Shown one piece after another: positions 30,364 to 42,559 of a stretch of DNA of 64,000 bases; the first letter of the stretch is position 1; each line of letters starts with the position of its first letter. A program made the position numbers and the translations under genes. Source of the DNA: Cycas panzhihuaensis (lineage: Eukaryota; Cycadophyta); the NCBI GenBank assembly GCA_023213395.1, contig CM041465.1:214217741-214281740 (forward strand), written 5' to 3'. The notes beneath the pieces are model-generated. The model saw nothing but the letters and a program-made list of their open reading frames with translations. It did not search any database and was not told the DNA's origin.

Positions 30364-32459
30364 CTCTATCATTTTCTCAAGTAGATCTGCTAACAATCCA
30401 CCCATAGTAGGTACTATTCCATTTATATTTTAGTTTATTCCATTTAGTTTCCCTAAAAGAGATTAGAATACCTTATATATCTCTCTTTTCTCAGTTTTTT
30501 CCATCAAATATAGGAGGCATACCCTCCATTTTTCCTTATCTATCCTCCCTACCTTCCTTCTCTCTCCTAATTTCTCTAAGGAGGCTATGAGGAGAGGTCC
30601 CAAAAGGGAGAGAGAAAGGAGCTAAGGCAGGTTCTGCACTTAACAAGGCCTACTCCTCAAGGGCAACCTCCTTCTCCCCTTTTCCTCTTCCTCTTTTATA
30701 TCTCCCTTAGGCTACTAGAGAGCTCTTAGAAGAGAGGCCATCATTGGTATCAATGTAAGTAGCCCATTGCTACGCTGGTTCTAGCCATGGGCACCTTACA
30801 TGGGTAGAGTTTCCAACCTTTAGTCATATCATACGTCACTTTTGGGTGTTGGCTTAGTCAAAAGTTGTAAACATTGCACATCGTAGCCTTTGCAACATCA
30901 ACAATATTTGTAACCTTTGTGCAACCTATCTCTTGATCTTTTACTACTATTAGACCATCCAAATCTACTATTTATGTGCTTGGACAACGTGGAGGTATGT
31001 GCATTGAAGGGTTAGCCATTCTGAGGCTAACCATCCCCATCCTTTTATCTTGTCTTGCTTACATTGAGGAGGTTGGAGATCGTTTCTTAAATAAAAGTTT
31101 ACTTTGATTGAAGTACTTTATTTGCATTATTTCGTACACTTCACATACACATATATACATATATATTTGGCATCCTGGTAGCCCCTTAGGAAAGGGGAGA
31201 GTACTCTTTGATTGTAGGTTTCGCTATGTTGCATGTGGAGAAGAGAGAAACACATCAATCTGGGTAAGTCTCTCTTGTTCTTTCCCTTGGTCATTTCTGC
31301 CTTTTACATAGTACTTTCTTTTTCTTTTTCTTTTTCGCCTTTTTCTTTTAGTTCAGGAAAGGTAAGGAAACCCCAACACCATTGCTCTACACTGGCCGCA
31401 TGTGGGAAAAAGAAAAGGGAAGTAAGTGCATCATAAGAGAACATCCTTATTTAGCCACTCAGTCCTCCAGGTACGTCATTCTTTTCTTTTTGTAGCTCTT
31501 TTTCTTTTTGTCTTAAGCTTATTTGTTTATATAGGTAAAACATAAAAAGGAAAAGGAGAAAAGAAACTAGTTCGCATCTACTACTTGTATATGCATGCTA
31601 CACCCACACATCTAGGAAAGAGCATGAGATAGGAACCATATCCTTTTGATTTCTTACTTGATTGTATGCATTTGCTTCTGGCCTTACATCTCTTGCATGC
31701 ATGCTTGCACTTGATTGGCTTGCCTCCTTTGTCCCCTTTTCTCCCATTAAAAACAAAAAGAGAGTGAGGTTTTACATTTGAGAGTAAACAAGAGTATATT
31801 CACTATTTTTTTTATAGTTCTTGTCTCTTGTTTGTAATAAACACAACTACTTACACATCACTTCACTATCATACATAGAAGGTCAAACCCTTCATGCGAA
31901 GGACTGCGGAAGCTTCTTTCATGGTCGCTCCTTATTCCCCAAACTCACTTTAGGTGGGTTAGCCTAAGGAGGATTTTTCCTCTAGGACATCCTCTTATAA
32001 CCCCATCACCCCTACAGTAGTTAGGTAGCCTTAACATCTTCTCCTTTGGGTCGGTCCCGCATATGAGGTGGTTGTCCAATGCCATTCTCACAAGTGTGTA
32101 TCTCCCGCATCTCTTATCTGAATAGATCCCATTCATATCCCTTTTGTTTTCTGTAAGGATTCATTCCCTAATTTAATCATGCCCCTCCCTTCTGGCCATC
32201 CAAGGGCGAGAGGACTTACTTCTTGAGGTTACTCGAGAAACCGAGGATATCCCTTACTCTTGCTACACTCAAAACCAAAACTGAGTGACCTGGAGGGGCG
32301 TTTTGTGCCATTCGTGGGTCCCAAACCTGCGTTCCAATGTACAAACACCTTGTGCAGGTGATTTCTCTCACTTACTGGATTGACTCTATATTCTAGAGCC
32401 CTCTGTCGATTAACCCAATCATAACTAAGTGTGGTTACCATCCCATAGACGCGATTCCA
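30364..32459 (+). repeat. Right part of LTR E3
   Basis: Parallels the E1 LTR in order: the CTCTCTTTT block (30478), GGTCC-rich block (30590), GGGCAACCTCC (30661), TTGCATGTGG (31226), GGAAAGGTAAGGAAACCCC (31357), ATGCATGC (31590), GGCCATCCAAGGGCGAGAGG (32192), and it ends with CATAGACGCGATTCCA (32444-32459) like 7752-7770. It is more diverged from E1 than the two E1 LTRs are from each other. With 4583-4797 it makes one LTR into which E1 inserted. No primer site follows at 32460, so it is a 3' or solo LTR. Confidence 0.55.
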
Positions 32460-33197
32460 TTACTTTTTATATTTATGTTTTTATATTATATACAATTGAT
32501 TAGGTTTTTAAAGATAACTTTAAATAATTCATATACCTTTTCTAATCATCATTGGTTATGGCATTTAGTATTAGTATTGTATGGTATACTCCTATGTGAT
32601 TTATTAGAAACACAATGTTAGGTTGTACTAGTGGAAGGGTATGACCATAGAAAATTATTAAAAATTTCTAGTAACATGTTATTCGATTTTATATAATGTA
32701 CTTTTAGTCATTTATTTAGGATTTCTTTCTTTCTTTTATGGTAACTTACTAGTGGAAATGGGCAAGTTAGAATGATAAAGAGGAGTTTTATTAGATGTTA
32801 TAGTTGCTTTAATTTCCATTACTAGGATAGAGAATTTAAGTTATTCATTATATTGCATGACATCTTTATTTCTTAATGGTGACTAAAAGGATAAGATGAA
32901 CTCAAAGATATTGATTTCTTTAGCCCCAAGATCTTTTTAGCAAATGAGATTATGTCCTTAAATAAGTCTAGTTGAGTACATGTGGTATTTACTTTTGATT
33001 TTTGAAATGATATTTACAACAAAGTTAAATAAGGACATTTGATAATGAAATTATGTATGTTGAGAAAGTGTTGTAATATAAGAAATCTACAGTTATCTTT
33101 ATGTTTATAATATTGTTAAATGTAGAGATAATGAGTTATTATAACATAATGATTATTAAATAGTATATAAAAGAAGACAATCATCATGGAGGTTTAT
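32460..33197. other. AT-rich sequence between the two nests, no gene
   Basis: About 740 bp with no coding frame, no recognisable domain and no clear repeat structure. Confidence 0.6.
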
Positions 33198-33454
33198 TAT
33201 TACTTAACTATTTACTAAATGATAGAGATTGACCATTAGCATTTATGACCAAGTAACCAAATTATTAGTGTTATCTATTAACTTTTATACATGGGCCATT
33301 TAGTCTTTCCAATAGGATTATAAACTATTTCTCACACCAATAAGATTCTATGTAAAGTAGCCATCATTACCTATTTAAGGCCCTAAAAATATACATGGTT
33401 CATTACACTAAAATAATATCAGGAGATAGTGCTTTTGTACATTTTGGTTCCCAT
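33198..33454 (+). repeat. H 5' LTR, first part
   Basis: TATTACTTAAC start (TG decayed to TA), aligned with 61521 onward. It shares ATTATTAGTGTT, ACACCAATAAGATTCTATGT and ACTAAAATAATAT with the 3' LTR. Interrupted after CCCAT (33450-33454) by Copia A. Confidence 0.75.
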
Positions 33455-33766
33455 TGAAGGAAGGATGGATCTAGGAGATAAATCACTCACATGCACACAA
33501 TGGCAATGGAGAATGAAAAAGAAGATGAAACAAGATATGAGAGCAAGCTTGGAGGTGAGAATGAATAATGACTCCCTCCTTGAGATTTCTCCTTTTATTA
33601 TTGAGGGTAAGCATTAGGATTAGGATTTTTTTACATAATGACATGAACCCGAAATTACATCTAAATACACATAAAGTACATTTCATTAAGAGACTAATGC
33701 TAATAATATATCATAAAGTCACATAATTAATCTACACAAATGACCTTGATACATTAACCTCTTTCA
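33455..33766 (-). repeat. Copia A 3' LTR
   Basis: On the plus strand TGAAGGAAGG ... CTCTTTCA, 312 bp. Followed at 33767-33779 by the complement of a polypurine tract (AAGGGGGGGAT on the minus strand). Confidence 0.88.
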
Positions 33767-34255
33767 ATCCCCCCCTTAATGGTGGAAGGTCATTTTCAGA
33801 AAATCTATTCTATGAGGTCTTCATTAGAGCCCCATTATTACAATGAAACTCTAAATGATACTTTTGTAGGAAAATCCTTATAGGGAATAAAAACCCATGA
33901 ACTTTCTAAGATCTATAGCCTCTTTTATAAATTAAAATGGCTAAGGTGGCTCTTTGATGTAGCCTGATAGCCAAGTAGCTTAAATGTGCAACTTAATCTG
34001 CTAAGTCTCCATATAGTGTTTGGTCATCCCCTATGCCTTTTTGGGTTTTCACAGGTTCTGATTTTTTAAAATAAGTATAACCCTTGTCCTTCCGTGCCCA
34101 CATGGGGTTTTCACAAAGAGGATAGAGCAGAGACTTACTCTTATTCTTCCGTGCCCACAAGGGGTTTTCACGAAGAGAATAGAGTATGATGATCCTGTTG
34201 CCATCTTCTTTGATCAATCGAAGATGGAGGCCCTAAGGCCGAGCTGCCTTTGGAA
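33767..34255 (-). other. Copia A 3' untranslated region with a tandem motif
   Basis: Between the RNase H stop and the 3' LTR. It holds two copies of a block containing CTTCCGTGCCCACANGGGG then TTTTCAC (34085-34130 and 34142-34184, period about 57 bp) and a shorter third hit near 34038-34055. The 74-codon minus frame at 33993-34217 just reflects this repeat (CENPMWARKDK, RENPLWARKNK). Confidence 0.6.
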
Positions 34256-35945
34256 CTATTCAAACTTCACCCTTTGTAGTGGTTTAGTGGAGATATCAGC
34301 CACTTGATATACTGTGGGGCAGTAATCTAATTGAATTGTGCCATCATGAATAAGTTCCCTAATCCTATGGACTTTCATACTTATGTGTTTGGTATGATCA
34401 TGAAATACAGAATTTTTTGCCATGCAGATTGCTGATTGATTATCCACATGAAGACTCGTAGGACTTGTTTGGGTGATATTCAATTTTTCTAATAATTTTC
34501 TTAGCCATACCACCTCTTTACTGGTCTTAGAAGCAGTAATGTATTCAGCTTCAACAGTTGAATCTGTAACTATCTTCTACCGTCTAGATCTCCATGATAT
34601 TGGTGTTGTTCTAAGAAACATTACATACCCAAACGTAGATCTTCCTATATCTTTATCTCCTGCAAAGTCTGAGTCTGTGTATGCAGAAAGCTTAAAGTTT
34701 GAATTAGGTTCATATAACAGACCATATTTGCTGGTTGTCTTAAGGTATCTCAACACTCACACTACTGCCTGCCAATGATCCTGCTTAGGATTTGTCATGT
34801 AACGAGCAAGAATACCAACAGAGTGTATAATATCTAGCCTTGTATTGGTAGTGTAGATGAGACTACCTACAAGTTTCCTGTAGAGTGTTGCGTCTACCTC
34901 CCTAGTGTCACCTTCAGTTGAGAGTTTGGTGTTAGGATCCATAGATAACATCACTATTCGAGCATCTTCTAACTGAAACTTGGTTAGAAGATCGTTGATG
35001 TATTTTTCTTGGGAGAGGAAAATTTTTCTATTCTTTTGTGTTATTTCAATTCCCAAGTAATATTTCATCAAACCGAGGTCAAACAATTCAAACGTTTTAC
35101 CAAGGTCCTTTTTCAACTGGCTTATTGCCTGTTCACTATTACCCGTTACTAGCATGTCATCCACAAAGATTATGAGATAAGTGACTTTATCTTTATGGCG
35201 CTTGATGAACAATGTTGCATCAATATCTTGATAGTCACAAACCTCGTATGCAAGTTGCCTCATCCTTTTAGACAACTTAGTAAACCAAGCGCGAGGGGCT
35301 TGTTTAAGGCTATACAAGGACTTTCTGAGCCTACAAACCTTATGCTCTTGACCTTCGATCTCATATCCTTCTGGCTGAGCCATGTAAATTTCTTCTTCAA
35401 GATTTCCATTAAGAAATGTGGTCTTAATATCAAGTTGGTGGATTTTCCAACCTTGTTGAGCAGCCAAAGCCACAAGAGCTCTAATTGTAGGCCACTTAGT
35501 TGTAGGTGCAAAGACTTCAGTGTAGTTGATGCCTTTCCTTTGTGTAAATCCTTTAGCTACTAGCCTCGCCTTGTGTTTTTCAAGGGTGTCGTCCGATCTA
35601 TATTTGTTTTTGAACACCCATTTATTTTGAACTACCTTTCTGCCAAGTGGTAGATCAACGAGCTTCCATGTACTATTCTTGATAAGAGATTGGTACTCTT
35701 CGTTCATGGCATTTCTCCAAGATACATGCTTTATAGCTTCTTGGTACATTAAGGGCTCTTCATTAAGAGTAAGGTGCAATTTTGCTAGTTCAAGCTTAGT
35801 ATATAATGATTCCTGCATCCTTGCTCTATGGGCACTTCGAGTGCCAGTTTTGCCCACCTCATCTGGTCGTATGTCCTTATTGAGCCCACGGGCTTCTCGA
35901 GATCCTCGAGTTGGGAATGATGTCCTTATTTCCCCAACTTCTTAG
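34256..35945 (-). pseudogene. Copia A reverse transcriptase and RNase H
   Basis: The 366-codon frame 35857-34757 is an RVT_2-type RT: WRNAMNEEYQSLIKNSTWKL, KARLVAKGFTQRKGINYTEV FAP, QLDIKTTFLNGNLEEEIYM, LYSLKQAPRAWF and the catalytic YLIIFVDDMLVTG. It runs on in other frames into RNase H: AYTDSDFAGD near 34640 (Asp), TVEAEYITASKTSKEVVWL (Glu) and LHVDNQSAICMAKNSVFHDH (Asp) in the 34513-34256 frame, ending at KPLQRVKFE. Core catalytic residues of both domains are present. The RT would copy the element RNA in the particle. The frame is interrupted between RT and RNase H (about 34560-34757), so activity is unlikely. Confidence 0.85.
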
Positions 35946-37289
35946 TTCTCATCATGTTCATTAAAATGATTATTTTGTGAGGAGGATGTTGATGTGCCTA
36001 AGGAAGATGGTCCTTCTACCACTATTTTGCCTTTGTCAATTGAAGGTGGAGAGGATGGTTCTTCTATAATGGCTTTACCTTTGTCAACTCTGCTATCTTC
36101 AAAAGATGGTGCTAGATGTGCACTCATTGATTCAGAGTCACAACGTGTATCCTCCAAGGCTCTATTATCAGCTTCCAACATTTGGAGTAATTTATGTCTG
36201 CCCCCCCTCCCAAGTTTTAGAATATGAACATCATACTTGATAACATTGTTGTAGTGGCATGAGGGTACTATGGAGTCTAATTTAAGTAACTGATCCTTTG
36301 TCTCCGCAAAAATGACATCTCTGGTAACGATGATTTTTTATTGTGAAGGTATGAAGACCTTATACCCTTTCTTATCCATAGGGTATCCAACAAAGATGCC
36401 TTTAAGTGCCCTTAGCTGGAGTTTATTTCTATCTGTATCCAAAATATGGGCATAGCATGTAGAGCTAAAAATTCTAAAGTAGTGAATAATGGGGGCTTGT
36501 CCTGACCACTTTTCATTAGGTGATTGTACTTCCTTTGATGGGCTAACAACATTGATACAATAAATAGTTGTCCGTGATTGACTCATAGATAAGGTGTACA
36601 TTTTTATATATTAACATAGCACGAGCCATGTTCATGATTATCCTGTTCATGTGCTTGGCAACTCCATTTTGTTGTGGGGTACCTGCTACTGTGGTTTGAT
36701 GCTTGATGCCATTGTCTTGAAGGTAGCTTTCAAACTCATGTGAGGTATATTCGCCACCATTATCAGTTTGAAGATATTTGAGTTGATAACCTGACTCTTT
36801 TTTAGTGAGGACTTTGAATTCCTTGAATATATGGAATGCTTCATCTTTCTTATGTAGAAAAGCTACCCATACTTTTCTAGTAAAATCATCAATGAAATAG
36901 ATGTAATATAGCTTGCCCTTTAGTAAAGGAATGGGCATTGGCCTGCACAAATCAAAGTGTACCAATTATAATGGATGGCTTGATTTCCACTGACTTTTGG
37001 GAAAGGGTTGTCGATGAGATTTGGCAATGATACAAGCTTCATATTTAAAGGGATTAGAGGAAAACTTTGGAAGGTTTAGAAGAGTATTAGGAAGATCTCT
37101 AAGTCTATCAATGTGAACATGGCCCATACGAGCATGCCAAAGAGCTTCTGGTGACAACATTGGATGGGTCAAGATGGAATTAAATGTAAATTCTTCATCA
37201 GCACAAGGGCTTTGGGCATAATGGGCTTCAGAAGATGGACAACCATTCAGTCGAAAGAGTTTTCCAGAGAGATGTCCAGTCAAAAACAC
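35946..37289 (-). pseudogene. Copia A integrase with gag-pre-integrase domain
   Basis: 37289-36966 gives the gag-pre-integrase and zinc region: ALWHARMGHVHIDRL and YEACIIAKSHRQPF, where the first Cys of the usual CEAC is Tyr. 36965-36543 is the catalytic core: YYIYFIDDFTRKVWVAFL, LQTDNGGEYTSHEFE and AGTPQQNGVAKHMNR, where the expected catalytic Glu (AER) is Lys. The C-terminal part continues at 36601-36338 (GIFVGYPMDKKGYKVF). A linker at 36181-35942 contains an internal repeat, VDKGKAIIEEPSS then IDKGKIVVEGPSS. Integrase would insert the cDNA into chromosomes; loss of the Glu and of a zinc ligand predicts no activity. Confidence 0.8.
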
Positions 37290-38948
37290 CTAATTAGTTG
37301 GAGGGTGAATGACCTTAAGAGTCTGGTCATTTATGGTTACATTCAGATCAAATCCACGAGAAATAAGTGTGGATAAAGAGAGTAGGTTTTGTTTGAGATT
37401 AGGTATGTATAAGACATCAAGCAATGTAAAATCTTCTAAGCTTGGGAGTCTCATGCGAATGTTGCCAATTCCTTCAACATGTTGTTGTGATTTATCAGCT
37501 ATGTGAACAACTCCATGAACATTTGAGTCAAATGTTTGATATAGACTACAATTGCATGTCATATGTTGAGTTGCTCATGTGTCCATGATCCACTGTCCAT
37601 CGATTGAAGCCACACTATTGGCAATTCCAATAGGACTTGACATTGGTGAAGGGAATTCACAAGTGATATATCCACACCGAGCTTCAAAGTATCTCTTTGG
37701 TTGGTCAATAGCATTTGATACTGAAGATCCCTTAATTCTTTGAATGCATGCTTGTACAAAACCTGTACCACTAAAGGATTCTTCACAAGTTTCTTCAACA
37801 TTGTGAGGTCCATGTTTTGGTTGGAACTTGGCCAACTTATAAGTGGCAGTTCTGTAATCTTTTGCTAAGTGTCCTTTACATTTACACTGATCACACATAA
37901 TAGTTTGATTACTAGTCCCTGAAGAAGTATTGGTTTGACCTGACTATCTTGATCTTTGTTGAGGTGGCCCCTGGCCTTGAAACTGTCAAGGTTGTGATTG
38001 AGGGTTTGATTAACCTTGTGGACGATTTCCCATATTTCTTCCTCTTCCTCTTACTCAATTATTTCCTCTGCCACGAGAGGGACCTTGATTTTTTGTGTAG
38101 CAAACTTCTTCTTCTACCTCAAAGGCTGCATCTGGAAGAGAGTCAGAGGCTGCAAAGTTTGTATCAAAGGTCTTGTCAAATTCTATGAACTTCTCGGCAA
38201 GTTCTTTGAAGTTGAGTGTCTTCAATGTTCCACTAGATTGAAGATTTCCAAGCAAGTTTTTATAATCAGGGACATGTAAACATGACTGGATCAAAAATGC
38301 CCAAGTGATGCATTGGGTCTTAAAGTCTTTGTCAATTGCCTATTTGATTGGTCGAAGGAGATTTGTTGTCTCATGAGCTCGTCCCTTCTACATTTTTAAT
38401 TTGTTTATTTTCAAAATAAGATGAACAAATTCTAAATATGACTTTGTATCAAAGTTCTTTCTAAGAACTTCTAGGACCTTCCAAGCTGTATCATGTTCCT
38501 CTTCGTTTATCAAGTTATGCAAGGAGTGATCAATGACCAACAAAATTTCTGCATGAATCTTTTCATTATCTATCTCCCATTATAGTTTAGCTACAGCATC
38601 TATAGGAGTTGTTGGGGTAGATCAACTTAAAGCAACTATTGTAGTCGTTGCTGGTGTGTTGGGTGTAGGCTGCAAGTGGGCTCTCCAAAGGCCTTCATAC
38701 TTTGTAGCATTTTTAATTCATGGTTCTGGTAGAGAAGGATATGATCTGTAACAGCTAGCCGTGGGGCTTGTCCTGGCATCTAGTTCTCTAGCCTAGACCG
38801 TGGGGTTGTCATGGTCATCTAAGACTTGGTTGTACAAAATTCCTTGATGTAATAGGTTATGGGATCCTGTTTCAAACCCACTAAAAATTCATTTTATCTT
38901 ATCAAAAAAAATATACAATTAGCATTTTGCTTGAATTGAGATGACATG
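37290..38948 (-). pseudogene. Copia A gag and protease
   Basis: Start MSSQFKQNANCI at 38948, then the UBN2-type gag in broken frames: AWKVLEVLRK-like and TKSYLEF-like blocks at about 38480-38420, SSGTLKTLNFKELAEKFIEF at 38235-38170, and AFEVEEEVCYTKNQGPSRGR near 38120. A zinc knuckle CDQCKCKGHLAKDYR at 37898 has its last Cys replaced by Tyr. The protease has WIMDT, then a TGA stop where the catalytic Asp-Thr-Gly should have Gly (37574), then ATQHMTC. It continues 37562-37290 (LYIPNLKQNLLSLSTLISRG). Multiple stops. Confidence 0.75.
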
Positions 38949-40919
38949 GTGATGATGAAGAAGCAGAAGAGATGATAGAAGTATGTGCCACTGACACGTG
39001 TGGCTATTACACCTGACGCAACAGGGATATAGAAATGATTATTATGATGAGAAGCAAGCAATGATTAACTATTTTTCAACAATTATAAAAAAATTAATAT
39101 AAGTAATGATGCAAGAATGAGGCCTAATATAGAGCTGGCAAAGAGTGGTGATGTGTCATGCCACCAACTTCTCACTTATGGCCAAATGTAGGTGAGGTTT
39201 CGATGCTTAAGGCTTCTAGTATATGATTAGGACCTTCACTCGCGATACTCGCACCTGCGCTTGGTGATGAAATCCAAGTCACAGTGGAGCCCAGGTACTC
39301 CCAGTCCTCATCCAGTTCACCAATGAGCAGCTTTATACCTCCTCCAAAGAGTCAAACGGTACTACGTATCCCACGGCTATGATGGATATTGGACTAGGTT
39401 AATTTTAATCTTGCATTAAGGTTTTCAGTTTTCTCAGGTGGTTATCAGGATTATCCCTGATTAGAGGCTGTAGGTATGGCTAACCTATCCCTCCACCACT
39501 ATTCTGGTTAAGACCGGACCCAGTATGAAACTTACACCTCCCTTAGAGCCTGGACTTCAGCCAACCTTGGTCTATTTCAACCAAGGTGAGTGTGTGCACA
39601 AGTCAAGAACCAGCGGTATAGATTGTACAGATGAGATTCCTTTCAAGAATAGTGTAAAATGTTTCTGTATAACTAAAAACTGAAATAGAAACTTGCCAAA
39701 TGTGCTTGCTTTATTGTTGTTGTTGCTTTTGTGATGCTTTGTTATTGTTGCTGCTTTTATGATGCTTTATTGTTGTTACTGCTTTTGTGATGCTTTATGC
39801 TATGTACACAAATAGAAAAGCATGCTAGATTTAGCAGGGGAACTGGATGTTGCTTCTGATCTAAGGTTTCCCTTGCTTTAGTACAATGATTCCAAATATG
39901 ATTTTAGAAGTTTTAATACAAAAGCCACAATGGACTAAAAATTAGATTAACTTTATGCTAAAATGATGATTTTTCTAAATTTATATGCATACTATTTTGC
40001 CCTATTTTGTGATTTTTTCACAAAATTTATAAATAATGATAAATGGGCAATTTTTAGAAATTACAAATATGAAGTCCTAAATGATGAAATCTGAATTTAT
40101 GACAAAAGGAAAAAGTGTTCAGAATGTCATTTTTGATAGATTTATGAAGTCAGATTTTAGAAAAGCCACAAAAACTTTTCTGCTGAAAAACACCAAAGCA
40201 AAAAGCATGCCAGATCAACTATCTCAGAATCTGGACTTCAATATGTAAAAAGTTATGTTTTGACATGTACATTAACTTTCCCTTCTGCACCATCTGTAAA
40301 ATCTGCCAAACAATTACCCGAAATGCCCTTATAAGGTCCTTTGTGGGGTTGAGTAGGCAAAATCAGCAACCGTGAGAAAATTGCATATATCTCACTAATA
40401 GGTGGATGAAATTTGATGATATTTATCTTAAAATTATCTTAAGGCATAAATGTAACATATCCCTTAATTAAACTTTCAGATCTTTAGCATATAATGGAAG
40501 GATTTTAATAGGAAAAGTGTTTTAAATCACTGATCCACAAAATTTACCCTTTTTGTCACAGACAAAACTCATTGTTATAGGTTGTATCTAAAGTTTCTAA
40601 AGAAGACAAAAATGATCCTCTAGTGAAGGCGACCTTGCATGACAAATTTTATTAAATTCTGAGATGGTTGAATTTTTATGAAAATTTGGGCCTTTAATGC
40701 TCCCAGGATTGTTCCGGCAGCTGAACGGCTTCAAAAACCTATATTCTTCACTTCTGAATTTCTTCACACATGTACAAAGTAGCAACATGTAAAATACTAT
40801 AATTTTATGCTCTCAAAATGTTAAAAAAAAGGAATGCACTCTCAATACTTCACATTAAAGGTGAAGGAGAGGCAAAATGACTCCATGCAAGTGGAATGGA
40901 GTGAATAGATCCCCTTCTA
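38949..40919 (-). other. Copia A leader with small tandem repeat
   Basis: About 2 kb between primer site and gag without coding frames; long leaders are usual in such elements. A 28-bp unit (TTGTTGTTGCTTTTGTGATG-like) is repeated three times at about 39713-39797. Confidence 0.6.
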
Positions 40920-40931
40920 GCTCTGATACCA
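40920..40931 (-). promoter_or_regulatory. Copia A primer-binding site (initiator tRNA-Met)
   Basis: On the minus strand TGGTATCAGAGC, a perfect 12-base match to the plant initiator-tRNA-Met primer site, two bases from the 5' LTR. It fixes the element's orientation. Confidence 0.88.
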
Positions 40932-40933
40932 CA

Positions 40934-41245
40934 TGAAGGAAGGATGGATCTAGGAGATAAATCACTCACATGCACACAATGGCAATGGAGAATGAGAAAG
41001 AAGATGAAACAAGATATGAGAGCAAGCTTGGAGGTGAGAATGAATAATGACTCCCTCCTTGAGATTTCTCCTTTTATTATTGAGGGTGAGCATTAGGGTT
41101 AGGATTTTCTCACCTAATGACATAAACCCGAAATTACATCTAAATACACATAAAGTACATTTCATTAAGAGACTAATGCTAATAATATATCCTAAGGTCA
41201 CATAATTAATCTACACAAATGACCTTGATACATTAACCTCTTTCA
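40934..41245 (-). repeat. Copia A 5' LTR
   Basis: 312 bp, same ends as the 3' LTR. Differences are mostly transitions, clustered around 41077-41125 and 41191-41198. Confidence 0.88.
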
Positions 41246-41250
41246 CCCAT

Positions 41251-41387
41251 TTAGTGCTTAAATTTATGTTCATTTTTATAATTAGTTTACTTATTTTACT
41301 AAAGTAAATGATCTAAATTAATATCTTGTTCTCTTTGATCTACTAATTAGTTGTCAAGGAAAGAATACTAAAGAATGATGTACTCTA
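41251..41387 (+). repeat. H 5' LTR, second part
   Basis: Continues the H LTR after the CCCAT duplication: TTAGTGCTTAAATTTATGTTC matches 61777 onward in the 3' LTR. Ends ACTCTA (ACTCCA in the 3' LTR). Confidence 0.72.
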
Positions 41388-41389
41388 AG

Positions 41390-41401
41390 TGGTATTAAAG
41401 A
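41390..41401 (+). promoter_or_regulatory. H primer-binding site
   Basis: TGGTATTAAAGA, 9 of 12 to initiator-tRNA-Met (TGGTATCAGAGC), two bases after the LTR end. The differences fit C-to-T and G-to-A decay. Confidence 0.6.
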
Positions 41402-41687
41402 TGAGTAATAAATCATTTGCGATAATGAAATAAGATCAAGAGAAAGTAAAGAACAACAAAAGGAGGAAAACTTAAGAATGTTTTTTTTCCATAACAAAAT
41501 TGTATAAACCTATATCCCTTGTATTAATTTCTATATTCTAGTTCTACTATAAAATTTTGAATCTTTGTAACAAGTTATAAGTAGGCAACAAACCCTCCCT
41601 CCCCTTCCCCTAACTATTAGGTAGAGACGTTATGTTAGGAGTCTTTAAAAATCATAGGAATCTATCATTTCATGCCAAGTACATGGG

Positions 41688-41756
<69 letters not shown>

Positions 41757-42544
41757 CACTACTTATGTAGGCCTTAGATAAAACCTAGCTATAGAATTGA
41801 GCCTCCATATACTTTTAGGTATATTGAAGAACCTTTTTTAGGTTCCTTTACCTTACCTAGTTGTAGGAAAACTACCAGTCACCTGTCTTCTATAGTATAC
41901 TAGTTAGTAGTTAGCACTAGGAAGCTACCCTTCTCTAAGACCTTTGCATGACCTTTGTGACTATGGGTATGGGTGTCCTCCATAATTTGTACCCTAAGAT
42001 ATTAGGCTAAATATAAGTAATAATAGACAAGTTTATTGAAGGGCTTATGGAATTAGGTTGTCCTATGTCATAGTTGGTATGTCACCTTCTACATTAAATA
42101 CTATTGTTACACTCTTAAATGTAGTAAGATTGCTTTACTTTCATGAGGTGACAAATCTACTGAGACCACTATACTTTTGGAAAGTATTAAATCTACAATA
42201 CCTCTACATCTCAAGTAATAATATCAAACCACATAATTTTAGAATTTAGTAATGATAGTAAATCTACAACATCAACAACAGTGACTTGTATTACAAAACC
42301 AACATCAAAGTATTCCATATATAATAACATGATATCACTGACCTATATTACAAAGACAACACCAAAATATTTAAAGGCCTCTTGTCTAAACCTTCAACCT
42401 AACTTTTGAACCTCATAACTAGTCTCTTTGTCTAAAATCCACCCATAAAAAAAAAAAGGGAAAAGGCCATCACTTGGTTCATAAGGTTACTTCATCAAAT
42501 ACTTACTTGATTCAAATGATACCTATACTAATATACTTGATATA
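41402..42544 (+). other. H leader, noncoding
   Basis: AT-rich, no domain. Holds the TA microsatellite at 41690. The 63-codon frame at 42058-42249 is chance. Confidence 0.5.
41690..41755. repeat. TA microsatellite, about 66 bp
   Basis: Uninterrupted alternating TA. It lies in the H leader. Confidence 0.95.
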
Positions 42545-42559
42545 AAGAAGAAAAGGAAG

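Larger units (their letters stand above)
33455..41245 (-). mobile_element. Copia A: nearly complete Ty1/Copia element in the H LTR
   Basis: Minus-strand element, 7.79 kb, bounded by two 312-bp LTRs with about nine differences by eye (near 97% identity) and a perfect 5-bp target duplication CCCAT (33450-33454 and 41246-41250). The order on the minus strand is 5' LTR, primer site (12 of 12 to initiator-tRNA-Met), a 2-kb leader, gag, protease, integrase, RT, RNase H, polypurine tract, 3' LTR. Most of pol is readable, but stops and substitutions in gag, protease and integrase disable it. It is the youngest-looking LTR element in the window. Confidence 0.88.

Noticed and set aside
35195-35563. 122-codon plus-strand frame across Copia A RT
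   Set aside because: Shadow of the well-supported RT frame on the minus strand.
39713-39797. Three 28-bp repeats as a CRISPR-like array
   Set aside because: No spacers between units, plant nuclear context; a simple tandem repeat in the Copia A leader.
40920-40931. tRNA-Met gene fragment
   Set aside because: Only 12 bases match and they adjoin an LTR; this is a primer-binding site.
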